Assembly (NCBI RefSeq): GCF_042657365.1
Contig: NZ_JBHSKT010000010.1
Location: 82,402 to 146,401 of the forward strand
DNA: 64,000 bases
Origin: Adhaeribacter_A terreus
GTDB taxonomy: Bacteria > Bacteroidota > Bacteroidia > Cytophagales > Hymenobacteraceae
Direction of reading: 5' to 3'
Shown: piece by piece, positions 26,279 through 33,332 of the stretch
Layout: each line of letters opens with the position of its first letter
How positions within the stretch are numbered: the first letter of the stretch is position 1
Notes under the pieces: generated by a model
The model's database searches: none
Seen by the model: the letters and a program-made list of their open reading frames with translations, nothing else
What the model was told of the DNA's origin: nothing
Program-made: the position numbers and the translations under genes

Positions 26279-26503
26279 ATGAATATTCAAGCTGAAAAAC
26301 TGGAGTTAATGAAATTGTTGCTAAATACCGAAAACCCAAAAGTTATTCAGGCAATTAAACGCGTCTTTCAGAAAGAAAAATCAGCTGATTTTTGGCACGA
26401 ACTAACGCCAGAACAACAGCAGGAAATAAACGAAGCCACAGACGAAATTAACCGCGGCGAAACCACCGATTATGATACGTTTATGGCCAAACATAGACGA
26501 TGA
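26279..26503 (+). CDS. Type II antitoxin of a RelE/ParE module
   Basis: A 74-residue acidic, helical protein preceding a RelE/ParE-type toxin, with a 4-base ATGA overlap. Residues 1-35 (MNIQAEKLELMKLLLNTENPKVIQAI) would form the N-terminal helices. The C-terminal half, rich in Glu and ending DYDTFMAKHRR, is the expected toxin-wrapping tail. It lacks an obvious ribbon-helix-helix, so DNA binding is uncertain. Bacteroidota have many such unclassified short antitoxins next to ParE-like toxins. Identification rests mainly on context and size. Confidence 0.75.
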   Translation: MNIQAEKLELMKLLLNTENPKVIQAIKRVFQKEKSADFWHELTPEQQQEINEATDEINRGETTDYDTFMAKHRR

Positions 26504-26802
26504 GCAGAAAAGTAATTCTCTCCAAACGGGCGGAAAAGAAATTAGAACAACTCTTCAGTTACCTCACCGAAAACTGGTCCGAAAAAGTAAAAGCCGATTT
26601 CGTAGAAAAGCTCGACAAAATCATCGAAACAATCAGAATTCAACCCGAAAGCTTTCAGGAATCTGAGCAGCAAAAAGGTTTGCACCGGTGCGTAATTACG
26701 AAACAAACCACTCTCTTTTACCGCTTCAATTCAAAGCAAATTCAAATCGTTACCATCTTCGACACAAGGCAAAACCCAGCCAAATTGAAGAAAGACTTAT
26801 AA
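26500..26802 (+). CDS. RelE/ParE-family toxin
   Basis: A 100-residue basic protein of the RelE/ParE fold. It opens with VILSKRAEKKLEQLFSYLTENW, the usual first strand and helix pair. The middle has IRIQPESFQ, and the last strands are HRCVITKQTTLFYRFNSKQIQIVTIFDTRQNP. The conserved DTRQNP ending is common in ParE-like toxins of Bacteroidota. It overlaps the antitoxin by four bases, so translation is coupled. The target (mRNA or gyrase) cannot be told. A repeat-derived hairpin 10 bases after the stop would terminate the operon. Confidence 0.85.
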   Translation: MSRKVILSKRAEKKLEQLFSYLTENWSEKVKADFVEKLDKIIETIRIQPESFQESEQQKGLHRCVITKQTTLFYRFNSKQIQIVTIFDTRQNPAKLKKDL

Positions 26803-26812
26803 ATTCAACTGT

Positions 26813-26856
26813 CAAAACGCTACACTTTCCCACCCAAAAAGTATAGCGTTTTTTTA
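26813..26856 (+). repeat. 30-bp repeat copy extended to a full hairpin after the toxin gene
   Basis: AAAACGCTACACTTT pairs with AAAGTATAGCGTTTT with one mismatch; seven T follow. It is the likely terminator of the toxin-antitoxin operon. Confidence 0.8.
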
Positions 26857-26906
26857 TTCCTCCCAAAAATTTCCGAACTTAAGGCTTTACCAAAACCTGC
26901 AAAACT

Positions 26907-27344
26907 ATGAAAAACCTAAACTTCAGCATTCAAATCAACGCCCCGAAAGAAAAAGTCTGGGAAACCCTTTGGAACGATGCCACCTACCGTGAATGGACCC
27001 ATGTTTTCAGCCCCGGTTCCCACGCCGTAACCGATTGGCAGGAAGGCAGCAAAGTGCAGTTTCTGGGCGGCGAAGGCAACAGCGGCATGTACAGCCAGAT
27101 CCACAAAATGGTGCCCAACCAGGTAATGGAGATCAAACACATCGGCGAAGTAAAAGACGGCGTAGAACAACCCGCTGATCCGGAAACAAGCTGGTACGGC
27201 GCCATGGAAAACTACTACCTTACCGAAGGTAACGGCCAAACCGAACTAAAAGTAACCCTCGATACTGAAGAAAGCCACACTGACTATTTTCAGGAAGCTT
27301 TCCCGAAAGCGCTGGCGATAGTAAAGGAAATTGCGGAGCGTTAA
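26907..27344 (+). CDS. SRPBCC/AHSA1-type protein
   Basis: A 145-residue START/SRPBCC-fold protein of the Aha1-C (AHSA1) type. It opens with FSIQINAPKEKVWETLWNDATYREWT, the standard first strand and helix (residues 4-29). SPGSHAVTDWQEGSKVQFLG and EIKHIGEVKDG follow, and the C-terminal long helix is TDYFQEAFPKALAIVKEIA. Such proteins bind hydrophobic ligands in a central cavity; the ligand is unknown. It stands alone between a repeat hairpin upstream and a convergent membrane-protein gene. Length is typical. Confidence 0.88.
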   Translation: MKNLNFSIQINAPKEKVWETLWNDATYREWTHVFSPGSHAVTDWQEGSKVQFLGGEGNSGMYSQIHKMVPNQVMEIKHIGEVKDGVEQPADPETSWYGAMENYYLTEGNGQTELKVTLDTEESHTDYFQEAFPKALAIVKEIAER

Positions 27345-27347
27345 GGC

Positions 27348-27377
27348 ACTTTAGCTCATAAAAAAGCTAGCGTCAAA
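27348..27377 (-). repeat. Decayed 30-bp repeat copy
   Basis: The plus strand has ACTTTAGC at the left and GCTAGCGTC near the right at the expected spacing, with several mismatches, directly after the SRPBCC stop. Confidence 0.35.
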
Positions 27378-27408
27378 ACTCATTCAGCAAGGCTGGTAAT
27401 GGGATTTA

Positions 27409-28812
27409 TCACACCCCGATCAGTCTTGCCCCAAACTCTAAGTTAGCCTGGGTGCTGGTAGAAATTGCAAAACATGCGAGCAGGAAAATAATGTAAATCG
27501 CCAGGTATTTTAGTTTTGCGTGTAAACTGAAATACTGTGGTTTCCAATCTGCCGGCCACCCGAAACAAACCAGCGCATATATAAGCAAATGTATAGCCAG
27601 CAAAAACCGGCATTCCATTGCCGTTGGAATGGCAATAAAACAGGGTAGTAATATAATGCATAAAACGCCGGCGGCAGGCCAATTCATGCGCTCTATTTTT
27701 CTGAACAGCAGAACCGTTAATGCTAAAAAAATTACGGTGTAGTTTAAAAGAACTACTGCCCAGTGAAATTTCCTGAAATTAACAACGTAGGGAGTCGGAT
27801 ACTGGATATCGAGCCCGTTAAAAAGATGCCGCACATAAAGGGCGCAGAAATCGACCGGGTATTTCTTTACCAAATTCAGGTATGCGCCAAACGACTCTAT
27901 TTCCGTAAGTTTTTCCGCTGATAAAATTGCTAAGCCCGCCGGGTCTGTGAAGAATACTTTGGCGTCCGGGTACCCATCCCCAATATTGGTTTCGTATTTC
28001 TGGATCTTCAGGCCCCATTCCAGTTGGGCGAGGTATAGATTCCGTCCCTGATATTTTGTCTGCATAAACGGACTATGTACTCCCAAATGCTGCTGATTGA
28101 TAAGGAACTGCGGCAATGAAACCAGGCAAAACCCGATCAGAAACGGAAGAAAATGTTTTTGCAAAGAACGAATCCCGTTTCTTCCGCCCGATAAAACCAC
28201 CAGGCCCAGCATTACCGGCACAACGATTAAATAAACCGGCCTGCCATTAACAGCTGCTCCCAAAAGAAACCCTGCCAGAATAAATTTTAAAAATGACGGC
28301 CTTTCAAGGATCAGCAACAAGCTAAAACCCAGGATCAGGGCCGTAGGAAAATCGCTTAAGGGGTAGATAAAATAATGCGACCAAAAGGCCAAACCAATCA
28401 TGGCTACTAAAAACCGGCGGGCCCAATGCAAGCGTCCGCTATTAGAAACAACTTCCCAAAGCCGGGGCATGACGTAGCCAAAAAGCATAGCACCGGTTAA
28501 AGCCCCAATGAGCCGTACATAAATTACCGGCGACAACCCAAGATACATTTCCAGGTAATGCCCTGGTAAATAAAAAAGCGGCAGAAAATACCCCCGGGTT
28601 TCGTGGAAATAGTGGACCAGCGAAAACCGGCCATCCTTAAAAAAGAGTTCGCCAAACTCCCAGTATTGTTTGGCATCATAAAAAAAACCCGCGTGCTTTA
28701 CCGGAAATAAATAGAAAAAAAAAGTAAGGAAGATCAGGAAAATGGAAACTGAATAACTGGTTAAAATGTGGAAAATTAAAGCAATAGGTTTACCCTGAAT
28801 TAATATCTTCAT
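27409..28812 (-). CDS. Multi-pass membrane protein, glycosyltransferase-like (GT-C type)
   Basis: A 467-residue integral membrane protein with about ten hydrophobic helices. It resembles lipid-linked glycosyltransferases of the GT-C type (ArnT/PMG-like): the first helix is followed by a loop with an acidic pair in FFYDAKQYWEFGELFFKDG (about 43-61), where such enzymes place their catalytic Asp. The rest alternates helices with basic loops, and LLEIERPS-like turns are absent. The C-terminal soluble part is small. No cell-wall genes adjoin. The assignment is by overall architecture, and an unrelated transporter or a hypothetical membrane protein is possible. Confidence 0.55.
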   Translation of the reverse strand: MKILIQGKPIALIFHILTSYSVSIFLIFLTFFFYLFPVKHAGFFYDAKQYWEFGELFFKDGRFSLVHYFHETRGYFLPLFYLPGHYLEMYLGLSPVIYVRLIGALTGAMLFGYVMPRLWEVVSNSGRLHWARRFLVAMIGLAFWSHYFIYPLSDFPTALILGFSLLLILERPSFLKFILAGFLLGAAVNGRPVYLIVVPVMLGLVVLSGGRNGIRSLQKHFLPFLIGFCLVSLPQFLINQQHLGVHSPFMQTKYQGRNLYLAQLEWGLKIQKYETNIGDGYPDAKVFFTDPAGLAILSAEKLTEIESFGAYLNLVKKYPVDFCALYVRHLFNGLDIQYPTPYVVNFRKFHWAVVLLNYTVIFLALTVLLFRKIERMNWPAAGVLCIILLPCFIAIPTAMECRFLLAIHLLIYALVCFGWPADWKPQYFSLHAKLKYLAIYIIFLLACFAISTSTQANLEFGARLIGV

Positions 28813-29011
28813 CCTTTCAGTATCCGCTCGTTTTCTTGAATAGTATCATAAAGGTATCATTTCGCTGCAACATGTTCATGATGAAGCGAAAGAATATCGC
28901 TGCTTTAATCACGTCAAGGCTACTTTAATCTAATACCGGCAGTTTATTGAACGCAAAGTCAGAAGTCTAAAAAAGCATTTTAATTTCAGAACAAGTTATC
29001 TAGTTTCAACC

Positions 29012-29052
29012 GGAAACGCTATACTTCCCCACCCAAAAAGTATAGCGTTTTT
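29012..29052 (+). repeat. 30-bp repeat copy extended to a full hairpin after prs-like gene
   Basis: AAACGCTATACTT pairs with AAGTATAGCGTTT. Its right end overlaps the stop codon of the PRPP synthetase-like gene (29051). Confidence 0.8.
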
Positions 29053-29923
29053 ATTTCAAAGCTTCAGCAATCAATTCACTCAGATCTATCCTATTGCTAC
29101 GGTGCGGAATGGTGTTGCAGGTTATAATTTCCACACCGGTTTCTTTCAAAGCATCATAAGCATTTCCGGCGAAAATAGCGTGCACCCCGATACAAGTTGC
29201 AGGTTTCATACCAGCATTTTTTAAATGGTTTACCGTTTCGATCATGGTGTGGGCTGTGGAAATAATATCGTCTACCAGTACCGGGGTGGGGTCTTTAAAC
29301 TGCGCCACCTGCGGAACAGAAACCTGCACATTATCATCGCCACGACGAACTTTTTCAAGCACTAAAAACGGCGCCTCCGCTTGCTTCGCCACTTCCGAAA
29401 CCCACTGTTCACTTTCGCTGTCGGGTCCAATAAGAACCGGTTTGGCAATGTGATTTTTAATATAATTCGCAATTAAACCCGAAGCGTGCAAAACGTTGCA
29501 CGGAATGGTATAAATGTCGCGCATGGTTTTCCAGCGGTGCAAATGCGGATCGATGGTGATCAGTTCGTCTACCAAACCAGAAAGCAGTTCGGCGAAGCAT
29601 TTACTCGTTACAACTTCGCCCGGATGAAAAGCTTTGTCCTGCCGCATGTAAGCCAGATACGGCGCTACCAACGTAATTTTTACAGCATGTAAATTCCGTA
29701 ATTCTTTCGCCAGGAAATAAAGCGGCAGCAGTTTTTTATCGGGTTGGTGAAGCGTGCAAACCATTACAATTTCCTTCCCCGCTACTTCAGACTTTAGCTG
29801 CACCAGGCTTTCGCCGTCCGGGAATTTGTGCACCAGCAGTTCACCTTTTTCAGCGCCGGTCAGTTTTACCAGGTTTTCGGATAGCGTTTCGTTTCCGGGA
29901 AGGGCAAAGATGAGCTTTTTCAT
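29051..29923 (-). CDS. Ribose-phosphate pyrophosphokinase-like protein
   Basis: A PRPP synthetase homologue of 290 residues, slightly shorter than the about 310 of housekeeping Prs and closer to the archaeal-type branch. The N-terminal HKFPDGESLVQL (35-46), PYLAYMRQDKAFHPGEVV (about 88-105) and IDPHLHRW are the ATP and ribose-phosphate sites. VRRGDDNVQ is the flexible catalytic loop. LVDDIISTAHTM is the PRPP-binding motif, with a variant STAHT where most enzymes have DTGGT. It lies directly downstream of the AMP phosphorylase-like gene, which supports a linked nucleotide-ribose pathway rather than general PRPP supply. A chromosomal housekeeping prs is presumably elsewhere. Confidence 0.85.
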   Translation of the reverse strand: MKKLIFALPGNETLSENLVKLTGAEKGELLVHKFPDGESLVQLKSEVAGKEIVMVCTLHQPDKKLLPLYFLAKELRNLHAVKITLVAPYLAYMRQDKAFHPGEVVTSKCFAELLSGLVDELITIDPHLHRWKTMRDIYTIPCNVLHASGLIANYIKNHIAKPVLIGPDSESEQWVSEVAKQAEAPFLVLEKVRRGDDNVQVSVPQVAQFKDPTPVLVDDIISTAHTMIETVNHLKNAGMKPATCIGVHAIFAGNAYDALKETGVEIITCNTIPHRSNRIDLSELIAEALK

Positions 29924-30061
29924 TTGAATGGTTGAATTTGAAAATTGAAAAACTTAAATTCCACTTTATTGCGTCATCACGAGCACAATTGAGCGCGGGA
30001 TGACCGTCAAAACAAAATCCTGCCCATCCTTAAATCCTTAAAATCGTGTTCAGACAATCCT

Positions 30062-31588
30062 TCAGCCGATCACAAGCACTTCGTTCAGATTACTTAAGAA
30101 TTCCTTGGCATATTCTAATTCCCCTTCGGCTTCGGCGTAAAGCGTAAAAAGCACATCGCCAACCTGTATTTCCCGGCCCAGCGGCGACAAAAACAGCATG
30201 CCGGCACCTTTGGCTTTGGGCGCACCGGCCAGTTTGGCAATGCGGGCCAATTTGCGGTTGTCTATTTCCAATACTTTACCGAAAACAGTTGAAAGTACCT
30301 CGAAAGTAAATTTACCAACTACCGGCTCCCGGAAACCGCCTTGTGCTTTGCAGATCCTGAGAAATTTCTGGTAGGCCTCGCCGCTTAAAAGTATTTCTGA
30401 AGCCCTGACTTTTCCCTGCCCCTGCCCTACCGTTCCGGAAATTTCCAGCATTTCGGCAGCCAGCATCACAGCCCTTTCCCGCAGATCTTCCGGCGCATTT
30501 TCTTCGTTTCGCAACACGGCCAGCACATCCAGGGCTTCCAGCGCCGGGCCAATCCCGCGCCCCACCGGCTGACTGCCATCGGTAAGTACCACTTTCAGTT
30601 TCAGGTTGATGGCAGCTGCCACGGCTTCCATTTTTTGCCGGATGACTTCCGCCTCTTCCGCCGACCGCACTTTAGCCGTTTTGCCCACCGGAATATCGAT
30701 CACCACGTGCGTGGCGCCGGCCGCTACTTTTTTAGAAAGCACCGAAGCGATCATTTGCCCTTCGCTGTCTACATCCAGCGCTTTTTCTACGGTTATCAGC
30801 AAGTCATCGGCGGGACTTAAATGCACGCCGCCGCCCCAGGCCATGCAGCCATTTTCTTTCTGCACCACATATTGCAGTTCCTCCAGCGTAAGATTCGCAT
30901 TCGTAAACGTAGAGATCACATCGGCGGTGCCGGCGGGCGAAGTGATGGCTTTGGAAGAAGTTTTGGGAATGGTAAGTCCGGCGGCGGCCAGAATACTGAC
31001 TACAATGGGCGTGGTGCGGTTGCCCGGCAGACCACCTACGCAATGTTTATCGGGTACCATATCTTTGTTCCAGTTCAGGCGTTTCCCACTGAAGATCATG
31101 GCTTTGGTAAGACCGGTAATTTCCGGTATGGTTAGATTATTCGCGGAACAGGCGGTAATAAAAGCAGCTACCTCGATGTTGGAATAACGGCCTTTTACAA
31201 TATCGTGAATGATCTGCTGATAAGCTTCTTCGGCGAGTTCGTTGCCATACATTTTACTGCGCACCAAACCCAGCGAATTTACCGGGTCCAAGTGATCGAT
31301 GCGGACCAGGTCGCCGTTCTGCACGTTCAGCCGCTTCATAGCGATCTGCGAAAGTCCGGCTTCGTTATGATGGATTAATTCAGAATAAACCACGTTCAGC
31401 GTAGCCACAATTTCCACTTCCCGAAACGAAACCACCACCCGCGTAAGCGCCTTAAACCCTTCCGATTTGCAAACCTCGCAATCGGCCCGCAAATAGATCA
31501 CGTTTTCCAGGTACGTATCGATGCCGATGGCGTGAACTTTTAAAATGTTGGCCGGCCAGGAAGTATGATCGGGATTTATGAAGTCCAT
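30062..31588 (-). CDS. AMP/thymidine phosphorylase of the archaeal (DeoA-2) type
   Basis: Pyrimidine/AMP phosphorylase family, 508 residues. The N-terminal about 85 residues form the extra beta-rich domain found in archaeal AMP phosphorylases. DKHCVGGLPGNRTTP, followed by KTSSKAITSPAGTAD, is the AMP-phosphorylase version of the motif (thymidine phosphorylases read KHSTGGVGDK). TSPAGTAD and the C-terminal GREIQVGDVLFTLYAEAE (barrel-sandwich domain) also fit. The likely reaction is phosphorolysis of AMP or another NMP to free base plus ribose-1,5-bisphosphate. No RubisCO or ribose-1,5-bisphosphate isomerase is seen nearby. A PRPP synthetase-like gene follows by 138 bases. A 30-bp repeat lies just upstream of its ATG. 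Confidence 0.88.
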   Translation of the reverse strand: MDFINPDHTSWPANILKVHAIGIDTYLENVIYLRADCEVCKSEGFKALTRVVVSFREVEIVATLNVVYSELIHHNEAGLSQIAMKRLNVQNGDLVRIDHLDPVNSLGLVRSKMYGNELAEEAYQQIIHDIVKGRYSNIEVAAFITACSANNLTIPEITGLTKAMIFSGKRLNWNKDMVPDKHCVGGLPGNRTTPIVVSILAAAGLTIPKTSSKAITSPAGTADVISTFTNANLTLEELQYVVQKENGCMAWGGGVHLSPADDLLITVEKALDVDSEGQMIASVLSKKVAAGATHVVIDIPVGKTAKVRSAEEAEVIRQKMEAVAAAINLKLKVVLTDGSQPVGRGIGPALEALDVLAVLRNEENAPEDLRERAVMLAAEMLEISGTVGQGQGKVRASEILLSGEAYQKFLRICKAQGGFREPVVGKFTFEVLSTVFGKVLEIDNRKLARIAKLAGAPKAKGAGMLFLSPLGREIQVGDVLFTLYAEAEGELEYAKEFLSNLNEVLVIG

Positions 31589-31594
31589 TTTATG

Positions 31595-31624
31595 AGTTTT
31601 CAGGTGAAAAAGGATAGCGTTTTT
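31595..31624 (-). repeat. 30-bp bipartite repeat copy just upstream of the phosphorylase gene
   Basis: On the minus strand it begins AAAAACGCTATCCTTTTTC and ends GAAAACT, six bases before the ATG at 31588. The right-end ACT variant is the same as at 8603. Confidence 0.65.
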
Positions 31625-31961
31625 CGCGAAAAAAGTGGTGTCGTTTCAGTCTGTTTTTACTTTCCCCTTGAGGGGATCATAGGGGTGTTAATACGTTATT
31701 TGATAAAAATCAGCAGAAGTAATCCTCCCCTACCCCCTCCAAAGGGGGACTTGACCAAATAACGTAAATAACTTTCGGGGGTATAAATTCCCTGTTCACT
31801 ATGATCTATGGCTCATAGTCCACTATACTGTTGTTTCGGGTTTCTGCTAAATTTTTAAGAATCTGCGCCGGTTTGTGCGCCACAGACCGGGGTGAACTGT
31901 TTCCAGGAATTGTAGATACCCGAGGTATCACGTCTTTACGTTATTGCTTCGTTTCCAAAAA
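31625..31961. other. Gene-free spacer within the nucleotide/ATPase island
   Basis: It holds an inverted pair TACGTTATTTG (near 31692) and CAAATAACGTA (near 31757) around a CCTCCCC...GGGGGA unit. No ORF. It separates the phosphorylase and PRPP synthetase-like genes from the upstream three-gene operon. Confidence 0.55.
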
Positions 31962-33332
31962 TCACAAATAAACCTCTTCATATAATTCCGGAATTCTTAC
32001 ATAATAGCCTTTTTCAGTTTCCAGTTTGGTGCGGAAGGCGTCGGCGGCGGTAGGTTCTCCGTGTACGATGAAGGTTTTGCGGGGCTTTTCTTTTAACTCG
32101 CTAAGCCAGTTGAGTAAACCGTGCTGGTCAGCATGGGCGGAAAGGCCGTTTATTTGCTCGATGTGCGCTTTTACCAGGTAATATTGACCTTCAATTTTAA
32201 TATCCGGCGCGCCTTCCAGCAGTTGGCGGCCGCGCGTACCTTCGGCCTGGTAACCAACCATTAAAATCGTGGCGCGGTTATCGGAAAGGTAATGTTTCAG
32301 ATATTGTAAAACACGGCCGCCGGTGGCCATGCCGCTGCCGGCAATCACAATTTTCGGGTTCCGGTCCTGCACCATTTTCATGCTGTCCTGGTATTTCTCC
32401 AGAATTTTAATATCCTTCAGCATTTCCACAGCTTGCGCAGAAGTAAGTTTGTGCCAATCAGTATTCTGCGCGAAAACGGAAAGTACATTCGCTCCCATCG
32501 GGCTATCCATGTAAATGGGCAAATGCGGAATGGCGTTTTTTTCTCGAAGCTGCCTGAACAGGTACATCAGAATTTGCGTGCGCTCCACCGCGAAGCTCGG
32601 AATAATGATGGTGCCCTGCCGTTTAGCCGCTTTGTTAATCAGTTTGGCCAGATTTTCTTCGGCATTTTTGGGGTGCAGGCGGTCTCCGTACGTAGATTCT
32701 ATAAATACATAATCGGCACGTTCGGGTTTCTGCGGCGGAAATAAAAGCAGGTCATCGTCGCGGCCAATATCGCCGCTGAAAACCAGCATTTTCTCCCCGA
32801 TCTGCAACTCAATGAACGTAGCGCCAATAATATGACTGTTATAGCGGAAACGCACTTTTATTTCCGGCGAAATTTCATGCCACTGATCCAGCAGTTTTTC
32901 CGTGAAAAAAGGTACCGTTTTAGCAACATCTTCCAGGTCGTAAAGCGGCAAAGCCGGGTGGTGTTTCGAGAAGCCTTTTTCGTTCGCGGCATTGGCGGCT
33001 TCTTCCTGAATTTTACCGCTGTCTTCCAGAATAATTTTGGCTACCTGTAAGGTTGGCCCCACACCCCAAATCTCATTTTCGTAACCGGCTTTTACCAGGC
33101 GAGGCAAATAACCAACGTGGTCTAAATGCCCGTGCGTGAGCACAACCAGGTCTATCGTTCCCGGATCTACCGGAAATTTTGCCCAGTTCAGTTCCCGCAG
33201 TTTTTTAATGCCTTGGAACAAACCGCAATCTATTAATATGGTTTTCCCGAAGGCTTTTACCAGGTATTTGGAGCCCGTAACGGTGCCGGCGGCGCCCAGG
33301 AATTTAACGGAAATACGATCCGGATTTTTCAT
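31962..33332 (-). CDS. Beta-CASP metallo-beta-lactamase-fold RNase/hydrolase
   Basis: A 456-residue MBL-fold protein with a beta-CASP insertion, the architecture of CPSF73/RNase-J-like nucleic-acid hydrolases. The zinc motif LTHGHLDHVGYLP is at about 66-78. Motif 2 is VFSGDIGRDDDLLL. The beta-CASP part runs from about 210 to 400 with GTIIIPSFAVERTQILMY and KIVIAGSGMATGGRV. The C-terminal RMMBL part has NGLSAHADQHGLLNWL and IVHGEP. It overlaps the upstream P-type ATPase gene by four bases (ATGA). It is likely to act on RNA, but no substrate is known for this branch. Confidence 0.9.
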   Translation of the reverse strand: MKNPDRISVKFLGAAGTVTGSKYLVKAFGKTILIDCGLFQGIKKLRELNWAKFPVDPGTIDLVVLTHGHLDHVGYLPRLVKAGYENEIWGVGPTLQVAKIILEDSGKIQEEAANAANEKGFSKHHPALPLYDLEDVAKTVPFFTEKLLDQWHEISPEIKVRFRYNSHIIGATFIELQIGEKMLVFSGDIGRDDDLLLFPPQKPERADYVFIESTYGDRLHPKNAEENLAKLINKAAKRQGTIIIPSFAVERTQILMYLFRQLREKNAIPHLPIYMDSPMGANVLSVFAQNTDWHKLTSAQAVEMLKDIKILEKYQDSMKMVQDRNPKIVIAGSGMATGGRVLQYLKHYLSDNRATILMVGYQAEGTRGRQLLEGAPDIKIEGQYYLVKAHIEQINGLSAHADQHGLLNWLSELKEKPRKTFIVHGEPTAADAFRTKLETEKGYYVRIPELYEEVYL

